Shown here: positions 22,101-30,962 of the stretch, piece after piece
How positions within the stretch are numbered: the first letter of the stretch is position 1
Layout: each line of letters starts with the position of its first letter
Source: Kitasatospora phosalacinea
GTDB lineage: Bacteria > Actinomycetota > Actinomycetes > Streptomycetales > Streptomycetaceae
Assembly: GCF_000716545.1 (NCBI RefSeq)
Contig: NZ_JNWZ01000008.1
Location: 1-64,000, forward strand
Length of the DNA: 64,000 bases
Direction of reading: 5' to 3'
Notes under the pieces: generated by a model
Told to the model about the DNA's origin: nothing
What the model saw: only the letters and a program-made list of their open reading frames with translations
Database searches by the model: none
Program-made: the position numbers and the translations under genes

Positions 22101-23782
22101 CCGCCCTTCCTGCCCGCCTTCGAGTCGGACGCGGCCGACCCGGCGATGAAGACGCCGAACAGGCCGCGGTCGGGGATGGTGCCGCCGGAGGTGACGGCCA
22201 GCCGCTGGGCGCCGGGACGGCCGGTGACGGTGCCGGCGACGCGGTCCCAGACCAGGCGGGGGCGCAGTTCGGCGAAGGCGTCGGACGGGTAGCGGCCGGC
22301 CAGCATGTCGAGCACGCCGTCGAACGCGGACTGCGGGAGGGTCGCGAACGGGGCGGCGCGGCGGCACAGGGCGAGCAGCTCGTCCACGTCCCAGGTGTCG
22401 AGCGCGGTGATCGCGACCAGCTGCTGGGCCAGCACGTCCAGCGGGTTGCGCGGGACGCGCAGGGCCTCGATCCGGCCGCCGCGCATCCGCTCGGTGACCA
22501 CGGCGGACTGCACCAGGTCTCCCCGGTACTTGGGGAAGAACACGCCCCGCGAGACCGCGCCGACCTGGTGGCCGGCCCGGCCGACCCGCTGCAGGCCGGA
22601 GGCGACCGAGGGCGGGGACTCGACCTGCACCACCAGGTCGACGGAGCCCATGTCGATGCCCAGTTCCAGGCTGGAGGTGGCCACCACGGCGGGCAGCCGG
22701 CCGGCCTTCAACTCCTCCTCCACCAGCGCCCGCTGCTCCTTGGAGACCGAGCCGTGGTGCGCCCGGGCCAGCAGCGGCGGGGCGCCCGCGGCGGCGCCCG
22801 AGCCGCCCATCAGCTCGGCGGGCGCGTGCGCCTCGGGCAGCGGGCCGCCGGTGGCCCGCTCGTGGGCGATCTCGTTCAGCCGGTTGCACAGCCGCTCGGC
22901 CAGCCGGCGGGAGTTGGCGAACACGATGGTCGAGCGGTGCGCCTGCACCAGGTCGACGATCCGCTCCTCGACGTGCGGCCAGATCGAGCTCTGCCGCTGC
23001 GGGTCGTCCTCCTCGGCGGGCGCGGCGGGCAGGTCCGCCAAGTCCGGGACGGGGACCACCACGGACAGGTCGAAGCGCTTGTCGCTGCCGGGCTGGACGA
23101 TCGCCGCGCCGCGCCGCGGGCTCAGGTAGCGCGCCACCTCCTCGACCGGGCGGACGGTCGCCGACAGGCCGATCCGGCGGGCCGGGCGCTCCAGCAGCTC
23201 GTCCAGGCGCTCCAGGCTGAGCGCCAGGTGCGCGCCGCGCTTGGTGCCGGCCACCGCGTGCACCTCGTCCAGGATCACCGTGTCGACGCCGCGCAGGGCG
23301 TCCCGGGCGGCGGAGGTGAGCAGCAGGAACAGCGACTCGGGGGTGGTGATCAGGATGTCCGGCGGGTGGGTGGCGAACTTCCGGCGGTCGGCGGCCGGGG
23401 TGTCGCCGGAGCGGACGCCGACCCGCACCTCGGGCTCCGGCAGGCCGAGCCGGACGCTGGCCTGCCGCAGGCCGGCGAGCGGGGCGCGCAGGTTGCGCTC
23501 GACGTCGACCGCGAGGGCCTTCAGCGGGGAGACGTAGAGCACCCGGCAGCGGCGCTTCGGATCGGCCGGGTGCGGGTCGGCGGCCAGTCGGTCCAGCGCG
23601 GAGAGGAAGGCCGCCAGCGTCTTGCCGGAGCCGGTCGGGGCGACCACCAGCACGTCCGTCCCCAGCCCGATCGCGGACCAGGCCCGGGACTGCGCCTCGG
23701 TGGGCGCGGCGAACGCCCCCGTGAACCAGGCCCGGGTGGCCGGGGCGAAACCCTGCAGCGGATCAGCGTCGGAGGTGGCCAT
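19148..23782 (-). CDS. lhr: Lhr-type ATP-dependent DNA/RNA helicase
   Basis: A 1544-aa superfamily 2 helicase. Motif I APTGSGKTLAAFL, motif II DEVHAVAGTKRG (DEVH), motif III SATVRPVEEVA and motif VI QRVGRAGHQ lie in the first 450 residues. The Lhr-core winged-helix and beta-barrel parts and a long C-terminal extension follow, giving the full-length Lhr seen in actinobacteria. In mycobacteria it is a DNA-damage-inducible 3'-5' translocase. ATG at 23782 is preferred for protein context; a GTG at 23803 would add seven residues. It is divergent from the S8 protease gene. A low-complexity stretch near residues 1310-1330 is rich in Gly, Thr and Ala. Confidence 0.93.
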   Translation of the reverse strand: MATSDADPLQGFAPATRAWFTGAFAAPTEAQSRAWSAIGLGTDVLVVAPTGSGKTLAAFLSALDRLAADPHPADPKRRCRVLYVSPLKALAVDVERNLRAPLAGLRQASVRLGLPEPEVRVGVRSGDTPAADRRKFATHPPDILITTPESLFLLLTSAARDALRGVDTVILDEVHAVAGTKRGAHLALSLERLDELLERPARRIGLSATVRPVEEVARYLSPRRGAAIVQPGSDKRFDLSVVVPVPDLADLPAAPAEEDDPQRQSSIWPHVEERIVDLVQAHRSTIVFANSRRLAERLCNRLNEIAHERATGGPLPEAHAPAELMGGSGAAAGAPPLLARAHHGSVSKEQRALVEEELKAGRLPAVVATSSLELGIDMGSVDLVVQVESPPSVASGLQRVGRAGHQVGAVSRGVFFPKYRGDLVQSAVVTERMRGGRIEALRVPRNPLDVLAQQLVAITALDTWDVDELLALCRRAAPFATLPQSAFDGVLDMLAGRYPSDAFAELRPRLVWDRVAGTVTGRPGAQRLAVTSGGTIPDRGLFGVFIAGSAASDSKAGRKGGGRVGELDEEMVYESRVGDVFTLGTTSWRIQEITHDKVLVTPAPGVPGRLPFWKGDTLGRPLELGRAVGAFVREVGALEPAAATARLRAAGLDDWAAANLLAYLAEQRAACGHLPDDRTIVVERFRDELGDWRIVVHSPFGAQVHAPWALAIGARLREKHGLDPQVMHADDGIVLRLPDADLLGDFPAAFPAAAPAAPAADEAPVGADAAVFDAAEIEQLVTDQVGGSALFAARFRECAGRALLLPRRNPGKRTPLWQQRQRASQLLEVAAEYGSFPIVLEAVRECLQDVFDVPGLVELMGDLESRAVRLVEVTTPEPSPFARSLLFGYVAQFLYEGDSPIAERRAAALSLDSRLLSELLGQAELRELLDPQVLADLEAELQRLTPERRIRDAEGVADALRLLGPLSEAELAARGAQPLWALELESARRVIQVRIGGALRWAAVEDAGRLRDALGTPLPVGVPEAFTEPVKDPLGDLLARHARTHGPFTARDAAERFGLGSAVVTGTLHRLTAAGRLVQGEFRPDGSSTVPEWCDTEVLRRLRRRSLAALRHEVEAVPPKALAAFLPQWQHLAGHRLRGADGLYRVVEQLQGTALPASALEKLVLPARLSDYSPALLDELMAAGEIGWSGAGALPGKDGWISLHLPENAHLLRPEPLPLTPGPVHAALLEALTGGYGAFFRQLAERVPDTPDAEIADALWDLVWAGYVTNDTLAPLRGLLGSGRTAGSTAHRAPRATPRGRYGGAARGLARPASRTGPPTAAGRWSLLPAFGGDATVRAAARAQSLLDRHGVLTRGAVAAERVPGGFAGVYRVLSAFEERGRARRGYFVEGLGGAQFAMDGAADRLRSVNSRLERTTGDEWSAEAAAQAPQAVVLAAADPANAYGAALPWPEPPSDTAAAHRPGRKAGSLVVLVDGELVLYLERGGKSLLAWAEEGPVPAAALAALAGPLTIERVNGHPALTSPLGPLLETAGFHPTPKGYRMR

Positions 23783-23803
23783 GCCCCCATGGTGCCCCGA
23801 CAC

Positions 23804-23932
23804 GCTGACAGATCACGGGACGGTCACCGTCTGACCCAACCCCGGGCAGCAAATCGTACAAATCGCTCATATCGTGAGGATCCGGACCCGATCCCCGGAG
23901 TCCGGCCCTGCCTGACGAGCGGAGACCGTGCG
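23804..23932. promoter_or_regulatory. Divergent lhr / S8 protease control region with three 9-bp repeats
   Basis: An AT-rich island in this GC-rich region holds three 9-bp direct repeats back to back: AAATCGTAC (23851), AAATCGCTC (23860) and ATATCGTGA (23869). A 13-bp palindrome GACGGTCACCGTC (23819-23831) and a CCGGAC/GTCCGG inverted repeat (23883-23906) flank them. These look like regulator binding sites. Confidence 0.4.
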
Positions 23933-25528
23933 ATGGAGCAGGTGAGCCAGGTCCACAGCAGCAACCCCGCCACCCGCCGGCGCCGCAGCGTCCGGGTGCT
24001 CGGCGCGACGCTGCTCACCGGACTGCTGCTCGGCGGCGCCGTCCCGTACGTCACCGGCAACGGCGGCACCTACCTCAGCTACCTGGTGCTGGACGAGCGG
24101 GCCGACGCCCCGGGCGCCGAGCACGCCGCCGGCCAGGCCAGGGCGCTGGGCGGCAAGGTCGTCCAGGACTACCCGCAGATCGGCGCGGTGCTCGCCTACG
24201 CCGGGCCGCAGTTCGCCGGGAAGCTGCGCGGACGCCCCGGGATAGCCGCGGTCGGCGCCACCCGCACCGTCCCGGTGCCCTCGCCGCCCCGGCCGCTGGC
24301 CGGCGCCGCGCTCGACACCGGTGGCGGCAGCGGGACCTGGGCGGGCGGCCGGGGCGCCGCCGCACCGCCCGCCGCCGACACGGCCGAGGGCGCCGACGAC
24401 TCCACCGCCACCGTGCCCGACCCCGGCGAGCGGTCCGACTGGAACCTCGCCATGATCGGCGCGCTCGACCGCCCCGCCGGGAGCACCGCCGCCCTGCTGC
24501 ACCCGCCGGTCGCCGACCACCAGGGCGCCCCGTCCGCCGACCGGGCCGGCGCCCTGCCCACCGCCCAGCAGCTGTCCAAGGTCACCGTCGCGGTGCTGGA
24601 CTCCGGCGTCGACGACACCCACCCCGACCTGCGGGCCGCCGTCGACCCGGCCGCCTCCGCGTCCTGCGCCGACGGCCGCCCCGACTCCCGCGGCGGCGCC
24701 TGGCGGCCCGACGACGCGATCAACGAGAGCGGCCACGGCACCCACGTGGCCGGCATCGTCGGCGCCGCCCGCGACGGCCGCGGCGTCACCGGCGTCGCCC
24801 CCGGCGTGCGGATCGCCGCCGTCCGGCTGCTCGGACCGCTCGGCCAGTACTACGCCGAGAACATCGTCTGCGGCATGCTCTGGGCCGCCGACCACGGCGC
24901 CCGGGCGATCAACGACAGCTACTTCGCCGACCCGTGGAAGTACAACTGCCCCGAGGACGCCGACCAGGCCGCCCTGGCCGCCGCCGTCGGCCGGGCCGTC
25001 GCCTACGCCCAGCGCAAGGGCGCCGTGGTGGTCGCCTCGGCCGGCAACGACGGCCAGGACCTCAACGCCGGCCGCGCCGACCACCGCAGCCCCAACGACC
25101 GCACCACCGGCCCCCCGGAGGACCGGCAGCTGGGCCCCGAGTGCATCCGGCTGCCCGGCGAACTGCCCGGCGTGGTCACCGTCACCGCCGTCGACCGCGA
25201 CGGCCTGCCCTCCGCGTACAGCAACCACGGGCGCGGCAAGGTCTCCGTCGCGGCCCCCGGCGGCGACCCCGACGGCGGCACCCAGGGCGCGGTCGTCTCC
25301 GACTGGCCCGGCGGCCGGTACGCCGCGCTGGCCGGCACCTCGATGTCCGCCGCGCACGTCACCGGCGCCGTCGCCGTCGTCGCCGCCCGGCACCCCGACT
25401 GGGGGCCCGGGGAGATCACCGACGCCCTCTCCCGGGCCGCCGCCGACACCTGCGTGCGCGCCCTCCCGTTCGGCTGCCAGAACCGCGAGTACTACGGCGC
25501 CGGGATCCTCACCCTGCCCGCCGACTGA
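23933..25528 (+). CDS. Secreted S8 (subtilisin-like) serine protease
   Basis: A 531-aa protein. An N-terminal signal/anchor (RRRRSVRVLGA then LLTGLLLGGAV) is followed by an inhibitor-like propeptide (about 45-125) and a subtilase domain. The catalytic triad is visible: Asp223 in VAVLDSGVDD, His268 in GHGTHVAGI, Ser470 in GTSMSAAHVTG. The oxyanion Asn lies in VVASAGNDGQ. Four cysteines late in the domain may form disulfides. ATG at 23933 is the first start consistent with the signal peptide; upstream in-frame codons belong to the antisense of lhr. The substrate is unknown. Confidence 0.88.
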   Translation: MEQVSQVHSSNPATRRRRSVRVLGATLLTGLLLGGAVPYVTGNGGTYLSYLVLDERADAPGAEHAAGQARALGGKVVQDYPQIGAVLAYAGPQFAGKLRGRPGIAAVGATRTVPVPSPPRPLAGAALDTGGGSGTWAGGRGAAAPPAADTAEGADDSTATVPDPGERSDWNLAMIGALDRPAGSTAALLHPPVADHQGAPSADRAGALPTAQQLSKVTVAVLDSGVDDTHPDLRAAVDPAASASCADGRPDSRGGAWRPDDAINESGHGTHVAGIVGAARDGRGVTGVAPGVRIAAVRLLGPLGQYYAENIVCGMLWAADHGARAINDSYFADPWKYNCPEDADQAALAAAVGRAVAYAQRKGAVVVASAGNDGQDLNAGRADHRSPNDRTTGPPEDRQLGPECIRLPGELPGVVTVTAVDRDGLPSAYSNHGRGKVSVAAPGGDPDGGTQGAVVSDWPGGRYAALAGTSMSAAHVTGAVAVVAARHPDWGPGEITDALSRAAADTCVRALPFGCQNREYYGAGILTLPAD

Positions 25529-25566
25529 CTCCGGGGCGGCCGCGCCGGTGTCCGATACTGGGGCGC

Positions 25567-25761
25567 ATGAGGCTGACCGAGTTCTGGCGACGGATGTACG
25601 AGCACTTCGGCGAGGGGTACGCGGAGTCCTTCGCCCAGGACCACGTGATGGGCGAGCTCGGCGGCCGCACCGTGCGGCAGGCGCTGGACGCCGGGTGGGA
25701 GGCCAAGGACGTCTGGCGGGTGGTCTGCGCCACGCAGGGGGTGTCGCCGCAACTGCGGTGA
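25567..25761 (+). CDS. DUF3046 family protein
   Basis: A 64-aa protein that is all domain: RLTEFWRRMYEHFGEGYAES, then DHVMGELGGRTVRQALDAG and DVWRVVCA. This is the DUF3046 family, small actinobacterial proteins usually encoded just upstream of recA. The function is unknown. GATACT ends 8 nt before the ATG and there is no Shine-Dalgarno sequence, so the transcript is likely leaderless. Confidence 0.88.
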   Translation: MRLTEFWRRMYEHFGEGYAESFAQDHVMGELGGRTVRQALDAGWEAKDVWRVVCATQGVSPQLR

Positions 25762-25777
25762 GATTGTTCGCCCCGGT

Positions 25778-27157
25778 GTGGGTGAGACTGTCCCGGTGGC
25801 GAGCAGCGCAGAGAACCCCGACCCGACCTCCGACACCCCGCCCGGCACCACGGACCGCCCCGTCGGCGCCGGCGCAGCCGGGACGGTCGACCCGACCGCC
25901 GCCCGGCCGCTGCGCCGGGCCGACTCCGGCGGCGGCGCGATGCCCCGCTGGCTGCCCAGGGCGATCCTGCTGGCACTGCTCGGCGTCGGGCTGTTCCAGC
26001 TCGCCGACTGGGCCTTCCACCAGCTGATCGACCTGTTCGTGATGCTGCTGGTGTCGTTCTTCCTGTCGCTGGCGATGGAACCGGCCGTCGACCGGATGGC
26101 CGCCCGGGGGGTGCGCCGCGGGCTCGGCACCTTCCTGGTGTTCATCGGCCTGGGCCTCGCCGCAGCCGGCTTCCTGGCCTCGCTCGGCACCCTGCTGGTC
26201 GACCAGATCACCCAGATCGCCGGCAAGCTGCCGCAACTGCTCCAGGACCTGATCAACTGGATCAACCACACCTTCCACACCGAGCTGTCGCTCGACCAGC
26301 TCCAGCACCAGGTGCTCAAGGACTCCGGCACCATCGAGAAGTACGCCCAGCAGGCCGCCGACAACGTCTGGGGCGTCACCGGCACCGTCATCGGCGGGCT
26401 GTTCCAGGCCTTCACCGTCGGCCTGTTCACCTTCTACTTCACCGCCGAGGGCCCCCGGGTGCGGCGCACCGTCTGCTCGCTGCTGCCGCCCTCCAAGCAG
26501 GGCGAGGTGTTGCGGGCCTGGGAGATCGCGCTCGCCAAGACCGGCGGCTACCTGTACTCCCGGGCGCTGCTCGCACTGATCTCCACCCTCGCGCACTGGG
26601 CGTTCTTCGCGGTCATCGGCCTGCCGTACGCGGCGGCGCTGGCCGTCTGGGTCGGTGTCATGTCGCAGTTCGTGCCGACCATCGGCACCTACCTGGCGGG
26701 CGCGCTGCCGGTGCTGGTCGGGCTGACCGTGCGGCCGGTGGACGCGCTGTGGGTGCTGGTCTTCGTCACCGTCTACCAGCAGATCGAGAACTACCTGCTG
26801 CACCCGAGGATCACCGCGAAGACCGTGGACGTGCACCCCGCCGTCGCGTTCGGCGCGGTGATCGCCGGGGCCGCCCTGCTCGGCGCGGTCGGCGCGCTGA
26901 TCGCCATCCCGGTCGCCGCGACGCTGCAGGGCTTCGTCGGGACGTACGTGCGCCGCTACGAGGTCGAGGACGACCCGCGGATCGACCGCGGCGAGGAGCG
27001 CCGCGAACGGCGGCGGCACACCGTGCGCCGGCTGCGGCGGATGGTCTCGGGCGGGACGGGCGGGGACGGGAACGGGGCCGGGGGCGCGGGCACGGGCAGC
27101 GGTGCGGGCGGGGAGCGCCCGGACGGGGAGCGGCGGGGGGATCCGCCCGGCGAGTGA
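25778..27157 (+). CDS. AI-2E family (PerM-like) transporter
   Basis: A 459-aa membrane protein with about seven or eight hydrophobic segments. The N-terminal pair is near 65-110 ([20 protein letters not shown]). The family segment [20 protein letters not shown] lies near residue 335 and is diagnostic. The C-terminus is a charged then Gly/Ser tail. Members export small molecules or antiport Na+/H+; the substrate is not inferable. GTG at 25778 or GTG at 25796 may be the start, and neither has a good ribosome binding site. It lies between the DUF3046 gene and recA. Confidence 0.85.
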   Translation: MGETVPVASSAENPDPTSDTPPGTTDRPVGAGAAGTVDPTAARPLRRADSGGGAMPRWLPRAILLALLGVGLFQLADWAFHQLIDLFVMLLVSFFLSLAMEPAVDRMAARGVRRGLGTFLVFIGLGLAAAGFLASLGTLLVDQITQIAGKLPQLLQDLINWINHTFHTELSLDQLQHQVLKDSGTIEKYAQQAADNVWGVTGTVIGGLFQAFTVGLFTFYFTAEGPRVRRTVCSLLPPSKQGEVLRAWEIALAKTGGYLYSRALLALISTLAHWAFFAVIGLPYAAALAVWVGVMSQFVPTIGTYLAGALPVLVGLTVRPVDALWVLVFVTVYQQIENYLLHPRITAKTVDVHPAVAFGAVIAGAALLGAVGALIAIPVAATLQGFVGTYVRRYEVEDDPRIDRGEERRERRRHTVRRLRRMVSGGTGGDGNGAGGAGTGSGAGGERPDGERRGDPPGE

Positions 27158-27196
27158 GCGGCGGCGGGGTGGGGCGGCCGAGGTGCGAGACTGGAA

Positions 27197-27212
27197 TCGA
27201 ACGTGTGTTCTT
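27197..27212 (+). promoter_or_regulatory. LexA (SOS) box upstream of recA
   Basis: TCGAACGTGTGTTCTT matches the actinobacterial LexA operator TCGAAC-N4-GTTCGA at ten of twelve defined positions. It lies about 120 bp before the recA start; TACTCT at 27215-27220 may be part of the promoter -10. The first 13 bases are identical to the operator upstream of lexA in this window. Confidence 0.88.
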
Positions 27213-27329
27213 TGTACTCTTCGGCGCGGAGTTTTCCACAGGCCGAGCCCGTCCGGAGCCGATTGTCGGTGGGACGCGCTAGCGTCGGTGACGATGAAGC
27301 GCACAGGACAGAACCCGAGGGTGGAAGCC

Positions 27330-28442
<1,113 letters not shown>

Positions 28443-28446
28443 TCCG

Positions 28447-29328
28447 TTGACACCGCACCAGACCCACCACCCGGCACCGGGCCCGTCCGAGGACGGGCCC
28501 GGTGCGGGCGTTCCCGGGAACGGGAGCGAGAACGAGTACGGCCCGCCGGACTGGTTCGCGGCAGCGGGGGAGCCGTCGGAGCCGGTGGCGGGAGCGGCGG
28601 GGGAGCCCCCGGTGGATGAACTGCCCGGGCTGGTGCGGGCGTCCGAGCTCCCCGGCGGCCGCCGGCGGCGGCGCAGCGCGCTGGGGGAGCTGCCCGAGAC
28701 GGCACCGGCGGTGGCGGAGCGTCCGCGGGCGAAGGCCGAGCGGGCGGAGCGGGCCGAGCAGACGGGGCGGGCCGAGGCGCGGGAGCCGCGGGAGTCGCGG
28801 CGCGGGCGGGCCGCCGTGCCGGAGGGCGATCCGGCGGAGCGCGCCCGGGACATCTGCCTGCGGCTGCTCACCGGGGCCGCCAAGTCCCGCAAGCAGCTGG
28901 CCGACGCGCTGCGCCGCAAGGAGATCCCGGACGAGACCGTCGAGCAGGTGCTGGACCGGCTGGAGGAGGTCGGCCTGATCGACGACGCGGCCTTCGCCGA
29001 GGCCTGGGTGGAGTCCCGGCACGCGGTGCGCGGGCTGTCCCGGCGGGCGCTGGCCCAGGAGTTGCGCACCAAGGGCGTCACCGGGGAGACCGCCGAGCGG
29101 GCCCTGCTGCAGGTGGACGCCGAGGACGAGACCGAGGCCGCCCGGGCGCTGGTGGCGCGCAAGTTGCGCTCCACCGCCGGGTTGGAGCGGGGCGTGCGGA
29201 CCAGGCGGCTGGTCGGGGTGCTGGCCCGGCGCGGCTACGCCGAGGGCCTGGCGTTCCGGGTGGTGCGGGAGGCGCTGGACGCGGAGGGGGCCGAGGAGGA
29301 GGACTGGCCGGAGGAGGGGACGGACTGA
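28447..29328 (+). CDS. recX: Recombination regulator RecX
   Basis: A 293-aa protein. A long disordered Pro/Glu/Arg-rich N-terminus (1-135) precedes three RecX-type three-helix repeats, beginning ARDICLRLLTGAAKSRKQLA and including LIDDAAFAEAWVESR and RALAQELRTKGV. It binds and modulates RecA filaments. The proposed TTG start is 4 nt beyond the recA stop and lacks a strong ribosome binding site. The 15-bp hairpin at 28474-28505 would lie inside the coding part of that form, so the true start may be further down (an in-frame GTG near 28582 is possible). The C-terminal repeats are certain. Confidence 0.88.
   Translation: MTPHQTHHPAPGPSEDGPGAGVPGNGSENEYGPPDWFAAAGEPSEPVAGAAGEPPVDELPGLVRASELPGGRRRRRSALGELPETAPAVAERPRAKAERAERAEQTGRAEAREPRESRRGRAAVPEGDPAERARDICLRLLTGAAKSRKQLADALRRKEIPDETVEQVLDRLEEVGLIDDAAFAEAWVESRHAVRGLSRRALAQELRTKGVTGETAERALLQVDAEDETEAARALVARKLRSTAGLERGVRTRRLVGVLARRGYAEGLAFRVVREALDAEGAEEEDWPEEGTD
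28474..28505 (+). terminator. Perfect hairpin at the recA-recX junction
   Basis: GCACCGGGCCCGTCC and GGACGGGCCCGGTGC form a perfect 15-bp inverted repeat (effectively 14 bp with a CGAG loop). It begins 31 bases after the recA stop, with no T-tract. It probably limits read-through into recX or stabilises recA mRNA; such attenuation has been described for Streptomyces recA-recX. Confidence 0.7.
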
Positions 29329-29413
29329 GTGCCGGCCCCTGCTGCCGGAATCGAGCGGCGGTGGGATTTGATGACTGGAGATCAGATCGCCGGGGCCAAT
29401 TCTCGATCGCATC

Positions 29414-29442
29414 TTGACCGTTTCGTAACCTCGGCCTAGCCT
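29414..29442 (+). promoter_or_regulatory. HrdB-type promoter of the ribonuclease Y-like gene
   Basis: TTGACC (29414-29419) and TAGCCT (29437-29442) with a 17-bp spacer, about 70 bases before the ATG of the next gene. The position and spacing are those of a vegetative promoter. Confidence 0.75.
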
Positions 29443-29511
29443 CACACTCAGTGGCAGGACGATCGCGGAGGTCGCCTCAGCGGCAGCGTGAGCAGGACGG
29501 GGAGTGGCCGG

Positions 29512-30915
29512 ATGGGCATCGCTCAGGGCACCGAAACGGATTCCTCCCTGCTGCTGGCGGCCGGGGTGCTGATCGGGGCCCTGGTCCTGGTGCTGGCCGG
29601 CGGGTTCCTGATGCTCCGCCAACGCCGGGCCGAACTCGACCGCCGCGAGGAGCGGTTGACCTCCGAGCTGCACCGCCTGCACCTGCACGAGGACGAACTC
29701 GCCGCCCGCACCGCCGATTCCGAGCGGGTGCGCGGCGAACTCGCCGACCAGGCCGCGGAGAACCGCCTGCTGCTGGAGCGCACCGCCGGGCTGACCGCCG
29801 CGCAGGCCCGCGAGGAGATCGTCCGGGCCGCCGAGTCGGAGGCCCGCCGGGAGGCCGCGCTGACCGTCCGGGAGATCGAACGGCGGGCGGTCACCGAGGG
29901 CGAGGGCCGGGCCCGGGAGATCATCGCCGCCTCGATCCAGCGCCTGGCCGCCGAGCACACCGCGGACACCGTGCTCACCACCCTGCGGCTGCCCAGCGAG
30001 GACATGAAGGGCCGGGTGATCGGCCGCGAGGGCCGCAACATCCGCGCCTTCGAGGCCGTCACCGGCGTCAACCTGATCGTCGACGACACCCCCGGGCTGG
30101 TGCAGCTCTCCTGCTTCGACCCCGTCCGGCGGGAGAGCGCCCGGCTCACCCTGGAGGCGCTGCTGGTCGACGGGCGCATCCACCCCGCGCGGATCGAGGA
30201 GGCGCACGAGCGCAGCCGGGCCGAGGTCGAGCGGCTGTGCGTCCGGGCCGGCGAGGACGCGCTGCTGACCGTCGGGATCGGCACGGGCGGCGAGATGTCG
30301 CCCGAACTGGTCCGCACCCTCGGGACGTTGCGCTACCGCACCTCGTACGGGCAGAACGTGCTCGGGCACCTGGTGGAGTCCGCGCACCTGGCCGGGATGA
30401 TGGCCGCGGAACTCGGCGTCGACCCCGAGCCGGTGCGGCGGGCCGCGCTGCTGCACGACATCGGCAAGGCGCTCAGCCACCGGGTGCCGGGCAGCCACGC
30501 CGCGATCGGCGCGGAGTTCGCCCGGCGGCACGGCGAGGCGGAGGAGGTCGTGCACGCGATAGCGGCCCACCACGGCGAGATCGAGGCGAAGACCGTGGAG
30601 GCCGTGCTCACCCAGGCCGCCGACGCGTGCTCGGCCGGGCGGCCGGGCGCGCGCAAGGAGTCGGTGGAGGCGTACGTGCGCCGGCTGGAGCGGCTGGAGG
30701 AGATCGCCCGGGCGCACGAGGGCGTCACCAAGGTCTACGCGATGCAGGCCGGCCGGGAGGTCCGGGTCATGGTGCAGCCCGAGGCGGTCGACGACCTGCG
30801 GGCCCAGGAGATCGCCCGCGAGGTCGCCCGGCAGGTGCGGGAGGAGCTGACGTACCCGGGGCAGATCCGGATCACGGTGGTGCGGGAGTCGCGGGCGACG
30901 GAGGTCGCCCGGTAG
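29512..30915 (+). CDS. rny: Ribonuclease Y-like membrane-anchored HD endoribonuclease
   Basis: A 467-aa protein. One N-terminal transmembrane helix (about 12-35, LLLAAGVLIGALVLVLAGGF) leads into a long coiled coil (40-150), a KH domain (GRVIGREGRNIRAFEAVTGV), then an HD domain (ALLHDIGKALSHRVPGSH near 316, later AAHHGEIEAK) and a C-terminal domain ending in VRESRATEVAR. This is the domain order of RNase Y, which starts mRNA decay at the membrane, though it is shorter than the 520-aa firmicute enzyme. ATG at 29512 has GGGGAG upstream. An HrdB-type promoter sits at 29414-29442. Confidence 0.88.
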   Translation: MGIAQGTETDSSLLLAAGVLIGALVLVLAGGFLMLRQRRAELDRREERLTSELHRLHLHEDELAARTADSERVRGELADQAAENRLLLERTAGLTAAQAREEIVRAAESEARREAALTVREIERRAVTEGEGRAREIIAASIQRLAAEHTADTVLTTLRLPSEDMKGRVIGREGRNIRAFEAVTGVNLIVDDTPGLVQLSCFDPVRRESARLTLEALLVDGRIHPARIEEAHERSRAEVERLCVRAGEDALLTVGIGTGGEMSPELVRTLGTLRYRTSYGQNVLGHLVESAHLAGMMAAELGVDPEPVRRAALLHDIGKALSHRVPGSHAAIGAEFARRHGEAEEVVHAIAAHHGEIEAKTVEAVLTQAADACSAGRPGARKESVEAYVRRLERLEEIARAHEGVTKVYAMQAGREVRVMVQPEAVDDLRAQEIAREVARQVREELTYPGQIRITVVRESRATEVAR

Positions 30916-30947
30916 CGGGGCGCAGGGCGCGCCGCCCGCGCGCCCCG
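30916..30947. terminator. Bidirectional hairpin between rny and the monooxygenase gene
   Basis: CGGGGCGC and GCGCCCCG form an 8-bp stem around a GC-rich inner segment. It lies in the 47-bp gap between two convergent genes, so it can serve both. Confidence 0.6.
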
Positions 30948-30962
30948 GTCCGCGCGTCCGGG

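Noticed and set aside
19400..23932. Long plus-strand frame running through lhr into the S8 protease gene
   Set aside because: It is antisense to Lhr, which has all helicase motifs; only the part from 23933 is a real gene.
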